This document shows, piece after piece, positions 24,663-33,422 of a stretch of DNA of 54,568 nucleotides. The notes below the pieces were generated by a model. That model worked only from the letters and a program-made list of their open reading frames with translations. It was not told the origin of the DNA and made no database searches. The stretch is from contig JBQTJH010000125.1 of assembly GCA_052387335.1 (NCBI GenBank), positions 1-54,568 on the forward strand. The letters run 5' to 3'. Made by a program: the position numbers and the translations under genes. Every line of letters starts with the position of its first letter. Position 1 is the first letter of the stretch. The DNA is from Panacagrimonas sp052387335 (GTDB lineage: Bacteria > Pseudomonadota > Gammaproteobacteria > Nevskiales > Nevskiaceae).

Positions 24663-27290
24663 GTGAACGGCGCGCGGCTGATCCTGACGGCAACGGATCG
24701 CCTCGCGCGCGAGCTGCGCGAGCAGGCCAATCTGCAGGATTCGCGCAGCGGCGCAGCGGTATGGGAAGCGCCGCGCATCACCAGCCTGTCGCGCTGGATC
24801 ATCGATACCTGGACCGCCGGCTGGCCTGAGGCGCAGTTGCTCAGCGCCGCGCAGGAACTGGTGCTGTGGCAGGACGCGGTGGAACGCGACGAGGCCGGTC
24901 GCTCGCTGCTGGCGCCGCTGGCCGCCGCGCGCGAGGCGCGTCGAGCCGATCAATTGTTGCGACGCTATCGGATCGACGCCCAGACCCTGCCGGCCTGGCA
25001 GGACGAGCATCACGCGTTTCGCCGTTGGCGTGCACAGGTGCAGGCGCGTCTGCGGCAAAACCAGTGGCTGACGCCTGGCGACATCGCCGGCGAGGTGGTG
25101 CGCACGCTGCAGCAGGCGCGCGTGGTGCCGCCGGAGCACATTGAACTGGTCGGCTTTGTCGAGCCGCCCGTGCCGTCCGAACAGGCGCTGCTCGACGCCC
25201 TCAGCGCGCGCGGCACACAGATCGAAACCGCCGAGCCACCTCCGCTCAACTCGCGCGTCGAGCAGATGCTGTTCGACGACGACGACGCCTTGTTCCGTTT
25301 CGTTGCGCAGGACATCCGCGAACGGCTACGCGCGTTCGCCGATCACCAGCGCGCACCGCCGCGCATCGTCATCGCGCTACCCGATGCCGACGCGCGCCGC
25401 GAAAAGCTCGACGCTGTGCTGCGCGATCTGCTGGCGCCCTGGGCCGCCCGTGGTGAAGGACCGCTGCCCTGGCGCTGGGAACGCGGGCGTCGCCTGTCCG
25501 AACAACCGCAGGTGGAAACCTTGCTGGCCATCCTGCAGCTGCACGCGGCCGACAATGCGCCGGCCCTGATCAGCCGCGTGCTGCTGTCGGCGGCCTTGTG
25601 GACGCCCGAAGAACTGGCGCACAGCGCGCGCGCCGATTACCTGCTGCGAGAAGCCGCAATTCCACGCATTGCCTTGTCACGCGTGATCGAGGTCTTGCCC
25701 GCGGCGCTGGCACCTCGCGTGGCCGAGCTGATGGCTGTGCTCAAGCAGGCGCCGTCACGTGCCCTGCCCAGCGCCTGGGCCGAGCAGTTTCGTCTGCGTC
25801 TGGACGCGCTCGGTTGGCCCGGCAGCGAGGCGCTGGATTCGCAGGCCTACCAGGCGGTGCGCGCCGCGCGCGCTGTGCTCGATCGACTCGGCACCCTGGA
25901 CACCCAGCTCGAAAGCGTGCCGCAGGTCACCGCGCGCGAATGGCTGTCGGAACTGGCGCGCGGCACCTTCTTTGCGCCGCGTGTCGAACACGCACAACCG
26001 GTACTGATCACCAGCTTGGACGAGGCCTGCGCGCTGCGCTGTGAGCGTCTGTACGTGCTCGATGTCAGCGCCGCGCGTATGCCGCTGGCCGCGCGCCCCA
26101 CGCCGTTTGTGCCGCTGGACGCACAGCGCGCCGCCGGCATCGCTGAAGCGCTGCCCGAGCAGTGGCTGGCGCGCGCGCAGCGCCAGGCTCAGCACCTGAT
26201 GAACACTTACGCCGACGAGGTGCTGGTCGGCGTCGCGCGGGTGGACGAACGCGGCGCCGAGCTGGAGCCCTCGGCGCTGTTCGGCGCCAGCGGCCGGTGG
26301 CAGCAACGCGCGCCGCAGGCGCACATCAGCGCTGTCGAGACCTTTCTCCACCAGGCACCCGAACGCCTGATGCATCCGCAGGCGGATGTCGTGCCGCCGG
26401 TAGATGCCGCCGAACAGTCCGGCCTGCACGCCGACAGCGCGCTGTTCAAGGCCTGGTTTGAATCTCCGTTCTTCGCGCTGTGTCGCTATCGCCTGGGTAT
26501 ACGCGAACTGCCAGAGCCGGCGCGCGGACTCGACGCGCGCGTTCAGGGCACCCTGGTTCACAGCGTGCTCGAAGTGTTCTGGAACCAGGTGCGCGACAGC
26601 GTCGCCTTGGCGCGGATGGATGTATCGGCGCTGCGCGCGCGGGTCGAGCAGATCCTGGACGCGCAGCTGCCGCAGCTGTTGCCAACGAATGCCTTTGGCG
26701 CTGCCACCGTGCAGCTGGAACGCGCGCGCGCGGCAGACGTGATCGTGCAGTGGCTGCTGCACGAGCAGCGACGTGTCGATGCCTTTCGCGTCATGTCCAC
26801 CGAGACGCGCGCCGAACCGATGGTTGCCGGCTTGCAGCTGCGTCTGCGGCTGGATCGCGTGGATCAGGTTGCGTCGCCCTACGGCGAGCGTTGGCTGGTG
26901 ATGGACTACAAGACCGGTCGGGAGGCCGATACCCGCGGTTGGAAGTCCGAGCGCCTGCTGCAACCGCAGCTGCCGCTCTACGCCAGTCACGCGGTCGCGC
27001 TGGCCGCGGATATCCCCGCCGTGCATGGCATCTGCTTTGCACACGTCAAGGACGGTCATCCTGCGTTGGTCGCGCAGACCGCGTGGCGCAAGAAGCTGAT
27101 CGAGACCAGCGCAAGCGAGATGTCCCAGGAATGGGAACAGCGTCTGGTCGAGTGGCGTGCCGCCATTGAACGTGCGGCAGGCGGATTCCTGGCGGGCGAG
27201 GCCTGGGTCGATGCACGCGTCACCGAGCGTTCGACCTACGCTGATCTGCTCGCGCTCACGGCCAAGACGCCGGACGAGGACGTGGAATGA
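24663..27290 (+). CDS. AddB-like nuclease subunit (probable DNA repair protein)
   Basis: This 875-residue protein corresponds to the family annotated as 'probable DNA repair protein', an AddB-like partner of a UvrD-type helicase. The N-terminal part lacks a P-loop, so it is not expected to hydrolyse ATP. The C-terminal RecB-like PD-(D/E)XK nuclease is visible: QGTLVHSVLEVFW near residue 627, RLRLDRVDQV, and VMDYKTG near 745, then LLQPQLPLYA. The four cysteines that hold an Fe-S cluster in Bacillus AddB are not seen. The pair is expected to resect double-strand breaks for recombination, in place of RecBCD. It starts with GTG and overlaps the next gene by four bases. Confidence 0.85.
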   Translation: MNGARLILTATDRLARELREQANLQDSRSGAAVWEAPRITSLSRWIIDTWTAGWPEAQLLSAAQELVLWQDAVERDEAGRSLLAPLAAAREARRADQLLRRYRIDAQTLPAWQDEHHAFRRWRAQVQARLRQNQWLTPGDIAGEVVRTLQQARVVPPEHIELVGFVEPPVPSEQALLDALSARGTQIETAEPPPLNSRVEQMLFDDDDALFRFVAQDIRERLRAFADHQRAPPRIVIALPDADARREKLDAVLRDLLAPWAARGEGPLPWRWERGRRLSEQPQVETLLAILQLHAADNAPALISRVLLSAALWTPEELAHSARADYLLREAAIPRIALSRVIEVLPAALAPRVAELMAVLKQAPSRALPSAWAEQFRLRLDALGWPGSEALDSQAYQAVRAARAVLDRLGTLDTQLESVPQVTAREWLSELARGTFFAPRVEHAQPVLITSLDEACALRCERLYVLDVSAARMPLAARPTPFVPLDAQRAAGIAEALPEQWLARAQRQAQHLMNTYADEVLVGVARVDERGAELEPSALFGASGRWQQRAPQAHISAVETFLHQAPERLMHPQADVVPPVDAAEQSGLHADSALFKAWFESPFFALCRYRLGIRELPEPARGLDARVQGTLVHSVLEVFWNQVRDSVALARMDVSALRARVEQILDAQLPQLLPTNAFGAATVQLERARAADVIVQWLLHEQRRVDAFRVMSTETRAEPMVAGLQLRLRLDRVDQVASPYGERWLVMDYKTGREADTRGWKSERLLQPQLPLYASHAVALAADIPAVHGICFAHVKDGHPALVAQTAWRKKLIETSASEMSQEWEQRLVEWRAAIERAAGGFLAGEAWVDARVTERSTYADLLALTAKTPDEDVE

Positions 27291-30200
27291 ACGCGCCGCT
27301 GGCCGACGCCGCGCAGCGCGAGGCCGCGCTCGATCTTGCGCAGCACGCGCTGGTGATGGCGCCGGCCGGTTCGGGCAAGACCAATCTGCTGGTGCATCGC
27401 ATCCTGCGCGCGCTGGCCGTGGTCGATGCGCCCGAGCAGATCGTGGCCATTACCTTCACCAACAAGGCCGCCGCTGAGATCCGCGAGCGCGTGCTCAAAG
27501 CGCTGCGTCTGGCGCAGGGCGCGGCGCCCGTGTCGGCGCACGAGCAGGCCTTGCACGCGAGCGCCTGCGCGGCGCTGGCGCGCGACGCCGCCATGAACTG
27601 GAACCTGCTGATGCAGCCGGGCCGGCTCAATGCCCTGACCATCGACGCGTTCTGCGCGCAGATCGCGGCGCAGCTGCCGCTACTGTCGGGGCTCGGCGGC
27701 GGGATTCGGGTGGCCGAGGACGCGCGCAGCCTGTATCTGGATGCGATCACGCGCTTGTTCGAGGAACTCGAAGAGCCCGGGCTGCCCGCTGCAGACCGCG
27801 CGGCGCTGACGCGCGTGCTGCGCTTGTACGGCAATCGCCTTGATCGTCTGATCACGCCCCTGTCGTCCTTGCTGATGAATCGCGAGCAATGGCTGCGCGC
27901 GGGATTTTTTGTCGATGACATACAGATGGTCCAGCAGGACGCGCAGGCGCTGGCCACACTCAACGCCAGTCTGGCGCAGGATTTTGAATCCAGTCTTGCG
28001 GCGCAGGATCGTGAGGAACTGATCGCGATCCTGCATCAGGGCGCGGCGCAGTCCGAGATGCTGGCCTGGGCCGCGTCGCTGCAAACCTGGCCAGCGGCGC
28101 AGAGCGCGAACCTGCCGCAGCTGCGGGTGCTCGCCAGGTTGCTGCTCACCGCAGACGGCGATCTGCGCAAGTCCGGCGGCATCAACAAGAACAGCGGCTT
28201 TCTGCCCAAGCAGCCCTACACCCTGCAGTTCAAGGCCTGGCTGGACGCGCAGCAGGACAACGAGGCGCTGGCACTGGCCGCGTGCGCCGTGCGCGATGCG
28301 CCGGCCGCCGAACTGGATTCGGAGCTGCGCGATTTGCGCGCGGCTTGGCTGCGCGTGCTGCGGCGATTGGCCGCGCACCTGCTGACCCGCTTCGCCGAAG
28401 CGCAGCAGACCGACTTTGGACAGCTCTCGCTATCGGCGCTGCAGGCCTTGCGCGACAACGCCGGGTATAGCGATGCGCTGCTCGCATCTGATCGCCGCAT
28501 TCGCCATCTGCTGGTGGACGAGATGCAGGACACCAGTGAAATCCAGTTGCAGCTGCTTGAAGCGCTGACCCGCGAGTGGACCGCCGGCGATGGCCGCTCG
28601 CTGTTTCTGGTCGGTGATCCGCAGCAGTCGATCTATGCGTTTCGCAAGGCCGAGGTGCGGCTGTTTCTGCAGCTCTGGGATACGCAGCGACTCGGTACGC
28701 TGCCGCTGAGGCGCCTGAGCTTGTCGGCCAATTTTCGTAGTCAGCCGGCGGTGGTCGACTGGTTCAACCACGCGTTCCAGACCATCTTCCCGGCGCGCAA
28801 CGATGCGCTGCGCGGCGCGGTGATGTTTGCCGCGAGCGAGGCCCGAGTCGCGGCGCAAGATGATGCCGGCGTCTGCGTGCGCGCCTGCGCTGGAGAACTC
28901 GCAGAAGCAGAAGCGGTGGCGACGCAGGCGGCGAGCCTGCAACAGGCGAATCCCGATGGCGGCGTGGTGGTGTTGGCGCGCGTGCGGCGTCATCTGGAGC
29001 CGGTGATTCGCGCGCTGCGTGCGCGCAATCTCACGCCGGTCTGTCAGGACATCGATCCGCTCGCAGCGCTGCCCGAGGTGCGCGACCTGCTCGCGCTCGC
29101 GCGTGCGCTGTGGCATCCGCAGGACCGGCTGTCGTGGGCGGTGCTGCTGCGCGCGCCCTTCGTCGGGCTGTCCTGGGCGCAGTTGATCAGCCTGTCCAAG
29201 GGCCGCGTGCGCCAGACCTGGCCCGAGCGTATTGCGCACGCGCTGGAGCAGCGCTTGCTCGACCCGGAGGGCGACGCGCGTCTGCGTCGACTGCATACGG
29301 CCATTGAAACGGTGATGGCGCAGCGCTCGCTGCGGGCAGAACTGGCCGATGCGACCGAGGCGGTGTGGCAGACGCTGGGGGGGCCGGCGTGCTGCTCGCG
29401 TGCGGCGCTGGATGATGTACGGCAAGCGCTGCGCTGCCTGCGCGAGGAAACGCGCGGCGGTGGGATTCGTGACCTTGATCGCCTGCAGCGACGTCTGGCG
29501 GAGTTGTATGCGGCGCCGCGCGCCGGTCAGATCCAGATGATGACCGTGCACAAGGCCAAGGGCCTGGAGTTCGATCACGTGCTGCTGGTGGGCGTGAATC
29601 GCAAGCCGCGCAGCGAGGACGCACCGCCGCTGCACCTGTTCGATATTTCTGGTGTGCCCCTGCGCGTGCCCAAGCCCGATGAAGCCTGGGACGCCGAGCA
29701 TCCGGCGCATCGCGTTTATCGCCGCTTGCACGGCTTGATGCTTGCGGCACGGCGCAACGAGGCGCTGCGGTTGCTGTATGTGGCGATCACGCGCGCGCGG
29801 CGCAGCGCGACCTTGTTCGTCAGCGTTGAAGCCGATGCCAGCGGCGCGGTGAAGTTTGCGCCGCACTCGTTTGCAGCGCTGCTGGAGCCGGTGATCCGGG
29901 TGCAGGTCGAAGCGCAGATTCCTGCGGCGGAGAAGGCCGCACCGCGCAAGTCGCAGGATTTGCAGGCGCCACGGAGTCCACGTCTGGCCTTGGAGATTGA
30001 GTTGCCGCAGGACGCCGGGCTGTATCGACCGGCCGAGTTGCGCACCCTGCGTCCGAGCGAGGCGGTACTCAGTGCGCAGGAAGAGCCGGAGTCGCGTCGC
30101 GACGAGGGCGATCTGTACGCCCAGCTTGTCGGCACGCTGTTCCACGAGGCGATGGAGCGCATTGCCAACGAGGGCCTGGACGCCTGGGCCGATGCCGGCG

Positions 30201-30646
30201 CTTCGCGCCAGCATTCGATGGCGGCGGGGCTGCGTCGTCGCGGCATGCCCGAGCCGCGGGTCGACGAGGCGGTCGCGCGCGTTGTCGAGCTGCTGCGGCG
30301 CACCCTGGCCAGCGAGCAGGGACGCTGGTTGGTCTCACCCAAGCCCTGGGCGCGTTCGGAATACGCGCTGGCCGGATTGCGCGAGGGCCGCTGGATCTCG
30401 GCGGTGATCGATCGTTGCTTTGAAGACGCCGACGGCGCGCTGTGGGTGATCGACTACAAGACCAGTGCGCAGACGGTGCCCAGCGCGCAGATCGAGACCT
30501 ACATCACCCAGGCCAGCGAAAAATATCGCGCGCAGATCACGCAGTACGCCAGCCTTCTGGCCGCGCTGCGGCCGGATCGCCCGGTGCGTGCCGCGCTGTA
30601 TTTCGCCGACGCGGATCGCCTGGTGGAGATGCGCCAGGACGCCTGA
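27287..30646 (+). CDS. AddA-like UvrD/RecB helicase-nuclease
   Basis: A 1119-residue superfamily 1 helicase with a C-terminal nuclease. Walker A is APAGSGKT (residues 25-32). Other helicase motifs follow in order: AITFTNKAAAEIRERVL, Walker B VDEMQDT, GDPQQSIYAFRKAE, TVHKAKGLEFDHV and LLYVAITRARR. The nuclease motifs GTLFHEAMERI and WVIDYKTS are near the end. It overlaps the AddB-like gene (ATGA), so the two products are made together and should act as a complex degrading and unwinding broken DNA ends. No recC- or recD-like gene is nearby. The large antisense reading frames over it are coding shadows. Confidence 0.9.
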   Translation: MNAPLADAAQREAALDLAQHALVMAPAGSGKTNLLVHRILRALAVVDAPEQIVAITFTNKAAAEIRERVLKALRLAQGAAPVSAHEQALHASACAALARDAAMNWNLLMQPGRLNALTIDAFCAQIAAQLPLLSGLGGGIRVAEDARSLYLDAITRLFEELEEPGLPAADRAALTRVLRLYGNRLDRLITPLSSLLMNREQWLRAGFFVDDIQMVQQDAQALATLNASLAQDFESSLAAQDREELIAILHQGAAQSEMLAWAASLQTWPAAQSANLPQLRVLARLLLTADGDLRKSGGINKNSGFLPKQPYTLQFKAWLDAQQDNEALALAACAVRDAPAAELDSELRDLRAAWLRVLRRLAAHLLTRFAEAQQTDFGQLSLSALQALRDNAGYSDALLASDRRIRHLLVDEMQDTSEIQLQLLEALTREWTAGDGRSLFLVGDPQQSIYAFRKAEVRLFLQLWDTQRLGTLPLRRLSLSANFRSQPAVVDWFNHAFQTIFPARNDALRGAVMFAASEARVAAQDDAGVCVRACAGELAEAEAVATQAASLQQANPDGGVVVLARVRRHLEPVIRALRARNLTPVCQDIDPLAALPEVRDLLALARALWHPQDRLSWAVLLRAPFVGLSWAQLISLSKGRVRQTWPERIAHALEQRLLDPEGDARLRRLHTAIETVMAQRSLRAELADATEAVWQTLGGPACCSRAALDDVRQALRCLREETRGGGIRDLDRLQRRLAELYAAPRAGQIQMMTVHKAKGLEFDHVLLVGVNRKPRSEDAPPLHLFDISGVPLRVPKPDEAWDAEHPAHRVYRRLHGLMLAARRNEALRLLYVAITRARRSATLFVSVEADASGAVKFAPHSFAALLEPVIRVQVEAQIPAAEKAAPRKSQDLQAPRSPRLALEIELPQDAGLYRPAELRTLRPSEAVLSAQEEPESRRDEGDLYAQLVGTLFHEAMERIANEGLDAWADAGASRQHSMAAGLRRRGMPEPRVDEAVARVVELLRRTLASEQGRWLVSPKPWARSEYALAGLREGRWISAVIDRCFEDADGALWVIDYKTSAQTVPSAQIETYITQASEKYRAQITQYASLLAALRPDRPVRAALYFADADRLVEMRQDA

Positions 30647-30668
30647 TCTGCACAGGTGATTCGTCAAA

Positions 30669-31040
30669 TCAGTGCAGCTCGGATTTTGGTGAGAACAGGT
30701 ACACCAGAATCAAGGCGACCAGCGCCGGCAACGCCTGCACCAATAGGATGGAGAACTTGGCGGTGAAGGCGCCGAACACGCCGGCAACGATGACGCAGCC
30801 GAGAAAGAACAGCTTCAGATCCCGCCGGCCGGCGCGCAGGCCCCAGATCAGACCCAGCGCGAGAAAGCCGTTGTACAGGCCCTGGTTCGCAGCCAGCGCC
30901 GCCGAGCTGTGCAGCACCTCGCGCGGCAGTTCAAAGACACGTTCGCCGACCGCGTGATCCCAGAAGAACATCTCCAGGATCATGAAGCCCAGATGCTCCA
31001 GGGCGACCAGGCCGACCAGGACATTGGCGAGTTGTCTCAT
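30669..31040 (-). CDS. DUF1304 membrane protein
   Basis: A 123-residue protein of the DUF1304 family with four predicted membrane helices. Family features are VALEHLGFMILEMFFWD near the N-terminus, then AANQGLYNGFLALGLIWG and FLGCVIVAGVFGAFT. The ATG at 31040 is preceded by GGAG at a good distance and is preferred to the upstream TTG at 31058. Function is unknown for the family. It converges with the helicase gene and is 45 bases before zapE's stop in the reverse direction. Confidence 0.8.
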   Translation of the reverse strand: MRQLANVLVGLVALEHLGFMILEMFFWDHAVGERVFELPREVLHSSAALAANQGLYNGFLALGLIWGLRAGRRDLKLFFLGCVIVAGVFGAFTAKFSILLVQALPALVALILVYLFSPKSELH

Positions 31041-31085
31041 GCGCAGATCTCCGGACAAGAGTCGCGAGCATACGCCGCTTGCAAC

Positions 31086-32171
31086 TCAGGGCTTGTGCGG
31101 CCGCCCCAGGTACTCCTGCGTGTGCATTTCCGTCAGACGCGATTGTGTGCGCTGAAATTCGAACTGCAGGCGTCGGCCGGTATATAGCCGGTCCTGCGGC
31201 ACATCGGCTGTGAGCAACAGTTTCACACCGCGGTCGTAGAACTCGTCGACCAGATTGATGAACCGCCGTGCCGGGTCTTCGCGTTCTACTGTCAGTTGCG
31301 GCAGCTTGGAGATCAGCACCGTGTGGTACTCGCGCGCCAGCTCAATGTAATCCGCGGCCGAGCGTGGGCCGTCGCAGATTTCCTGGAAGTCGAACCAGAC
31401 CACACCATCGGCCATGCGGCGCGCGTGCAGGCTGCGGCCGTGTATCTGGAGATCGACGCCGTGATGGCCAGGCTCGGGCGCAATGTCCTCGAAGGCGATC
31501 TCGAACAGTTCGTCGGCGCGTGCGTCGTTGGGCCAGTGATACAGCTCGGCGCGCGTCAGTGCGCGCAGTCGGTAGTCGGTGCCGCCGTCGACATTGAGCA
31601 CCATCAGATTGGACTTGAGCATGGCGATGGCGGGCAGGAAGTTGGCACGCTGCAGGCCGTCGCGGTACAGCAGGTCCGGCGCGCAGTTGCTGGTGGCCAC
31701 CAGGGTCACGCCGTGTGCAAACAGCGCCTCGCACAAACGCACGAGGATCATCGCGTCGGCGATGTCGGACACGAAGAATTCGTCAAAGCACAGCACCCGT
31801 ACCTGGGCCGCAATCTCGGCCGCGACCCGCTTGAGCGGATCGGATTCGTCCGGGTAGCGACGGCGCCGCTCGTGCACGTCCAGCATGAAGCGATGGAAGT
31901 GCGTGCGCAGCTTTTGTTCGAAGGGCAGGGCCTCGAAGAAGGCGTCCATCAGATGCGTCTTGCCTCGGCCGACGCCGCCCCAGAGATACAGCCCAGGTAC
32001 GCGCGGCCAGAACAGCTTGCGCGTGAGCAGACGTTTCTTCGGCGGGCTGGCCAGCAGTTCTTCGTAGACGCGCTGCAGCGCGTCGACCGCTGCCGCCTGC
32101 GCGCGATCCGGCACGAAGCCCGGCCGCTGCAAGTCGGCCTGGTAACGCTCGCGTGGACTGGGCGCGCTCAT
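31086..32171 (-). CDS. zapE: Cell division ATPase ZapE (AFG1-like)
   Basis: A 361-residue AAA-type P-loop ATPase of the ZapE/AFG1/LACE1 family. Walker A GGVGRGKTH is at residues 65-73, Walker B VLCFDEFFVSD follows, and ARRFINLVDEFYDRGVKL and LYTGRRLQFEFQRTQSRL lie near the C-terminus. E. coli ZapE joins the Z ring late in division and supports growth at high temperature or low oxygen. The start is the ATG at 32171, overlapping the stop of the PlsC-like gene (ATGA); the long upstream frame is the shadow of that gene. Confidence 0.9.
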   Translation of the reverse strand: MSAPSPRERYQADLQRPGFVPDRAQAAAVDALQRVYEELLASPPKKRLLTRKLFWPRVPGLYLWGGVGRGKTHLMDAFFEALPFEQKLRTHFHRFMLDVHERRRRYPDESDPLKRVAAEIAAQVRVLCFDEFFVSDIADAMILVRLCEALFAHGVTLVATSNCAPDLLYRDGLQRANFLPAIAMLKSNLMVLNVDGGTDYRLRALTRAELYHWPNDARADELFEIAFEDIAPEPGHHGVDLQIHGRSLHARRMADGVVWFDFQEICDGPRSAADYIELAREYHTVLISKLPQLTVEREDPARRFINLVDEFYDRGVKLLLTADVPQDRLYTGRRLQFEFQRTQSRLTEMHTQEYLGRPHKP

Positions 32172-32905
32172 GCATCGTCTCCGGCTTTCGCTTGGGCGCC
32201 TAGGTCGGGTTCGCCGCAGAGCTGCAGCACGCGCGCACGCGCAGCGTCGCGCAGTTCGGCCGGGTGATGCGAGGCGGCCACGGCCTCGCCGATCTCGATG
32301 TCGATCACGCTCCAACGCGGCAAGCGCCGGCCGCCGCCGTAGAAGCGCCGCGTGCCGCGTATGCCCACCGGTACCACCGGCACGCCTGCCTTGGCCGCGA
32401 GCAGGAAGGCGCCGTTCTTGAACGGCAGCAGGCCGGGTTCGGGCTTGAACGTGCCCTCGGCAAAGATCGCCAGCGATTCGCCGTCCTGCACACGGCGCAT
32501 CAGCGCGCGGGTCTGCGCGGCGCCTTCGCGCGGGTTGCTGCGATTGACGAAGGTCACGCCCATGCGCTGGATCACCAGGCCCACATACGGCCAGCTCGCG
32601 GCGCCGTCCTGCACCACGAAGGTATAGCGCGGCGGCAGCGCGGCGGTGAGCACGATGCCGTCGACATAGCTGGCGTGATTGGCCACGGCAATGGCGGCGC
32701 CGGTCGGCAGGCGTTCCAGCCCACGCACGCGCATCGGGACACCGATGGCGGCCAAGGACCAGCGCACGCCGTGACGGCCGAGAAAGCGGCGGATGCCGAG
32801 CGTGGGTCCGGCGATCACCAGCGGGCAGACCAGGCCGAAGATCAGCACGGCAAACACCAGCGCGGCCAGCAGGCCGTAAACGCGGTCGAGCGCGGAGACG
32901 AGCAT
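32168..32905 (-). CDS. PlsC-like 1-acylglycerol-phosphate acyltransferase
   Basis: A 245-residue membrane acyltransferase. A hydrophobic N-terminus (VYGLLAALVFAVLIFGLV) is followed by the HX4D motif in VANHASYVDG, FVNRSNPREG, the acceptor motif IFAEGTFKPEPG, and VPVVPVGIRGTRRF. Together these mark a 1-acyl-sn-glycerol-3-phosphate acyltransferase that would make phosphatidic acid at the inner membrane. It is the second such enzyme in the window (compare 790) and either could be secondary. The ATG at 32905 is chosen; the in-frame extension to 33070 lies over the divergent xerD remnant. The stop overlaps zapE. Confidence 0.85.
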   Translation of the reverse strand: MLVSALDRVYGLLAALVFAVLIFGLVCPLVIAGPTLGIRRFLGRHGVRWSLAAIGVPMRVRGLERLPTGAAIAVANHASYVDGIVLTAALPPRYTFVVQDGAASWPYVGLVIQRMGVTFVNRSNPREGAAQTRALMRRVQDGESLAIFAEGTFKPEPGLLPFKNGAFLLAAKAGVPVVPVGIRGTRRFYGGGRRLPRWSVIDIEIGEAVAASHHPAELRDAARARVLQLCGEPDLGAQAKAGDDA

Positions 32906-32942
32906 CAAGAGTGGATCGGTGCAAGCGGAGCCAGCCTCTATT

Positions 32943-33306
32943 ATGAGAGACCTGCACGAGGAACCCATCGCAATCCCGGGTCTGGCCGCCGCTCCCAGCT
33001 TAGAAGACGCCGCCGGTATCGAGCGCGTGCTGGACCAGTTGTCGATCGAGCGCGGCTCGTCCAAGAACACGCTCAGCGTCTATCGCTCCGACCTGAGCCT
33101 GATCGCGCGCGGGCTGGCGCCGCGTGGAGTCGAAATGGCGCACGCCAGCGAGGCCGACCTGCGCGACTACTTGGCCGTGCGCGGCCAGGTGCACGTCCAG
33201 GCAGGCTCCGATCCGCGGCTGCGTGCGCCATGCTTTTGCTACGCATCTGCTGCATCACGGCGCCGACCTGCGCGAGCTGCACGCCAAGCGTCATCCGCGC
33301 GGCTAA
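32943..33306 (+). pseudogene. xerD: Eroded xerD tyrosine recombinase
   Basis: The first 80 or so codons encode the N-terminal core-binding domain of XerD (IERVLDQLSIERGSSKNTLSVY, RSDLSLIARGL, ADLRDYLAVRG). The frame then runs into sequence which, one frame over from about 33223, reads VRHAFATHLLHHGADLR, the conserved catalytic Arg/His block. That block passes straight into ELHAKRHPRG and a stop, which is the usual XerD C-terminus. So the middle of the catalytic domain is gone, and so is the stretch with LLGHSDLSTT and the nucleophile Tyr. At least two deletions are needed to explain this. xerD directly upstream of dsbC is a conserved order, which supports the identity. The product cannot recombine dif sites. 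Confidence 0.85.
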
Positions 33307-33422
33307 GAGCCGGTCCGGGGGACGATGGAGACCTTTTTTCCGGAGTATTCGACGCGGCGAAGGGGAACCGGACCGCTACAATCGCCGTCTGACCTGAGCC
33401 GCTGTTCTATCCGGATATCTCG

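Noticed and set aside
25755..27059. A 434-codon open frame antisense to the AddB-like gene
   Set aside because: It is a shadow frame; the plus strand holds the conserved PD-(D/E)XK nuclease motifs.
28430..30214. A 594-codon open frame antisense to the AddA-like gene
   Set aside because: It is a codon-bias shadow in GC-rich DNA: the sense frame has all helicase and nuclease motifs, while the antisense protein is Arg/Gln/His-rich with no recognisable domain.
31086..32957. A single 623-residue acyltransferase-ZapE-like protein
   Set aside because: The upstream half is out-of-frame shadow of the PlsC-like gene. The real zapE start is the ATG at 32171 in an ATGA overlap.
33306..33400. CCGGTCC/GGACCGG inverted repeat as dsbC regulatory site
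   Set aside because: The arms are short, imperfect and about 60 bases apart, with no link to a known regulator.
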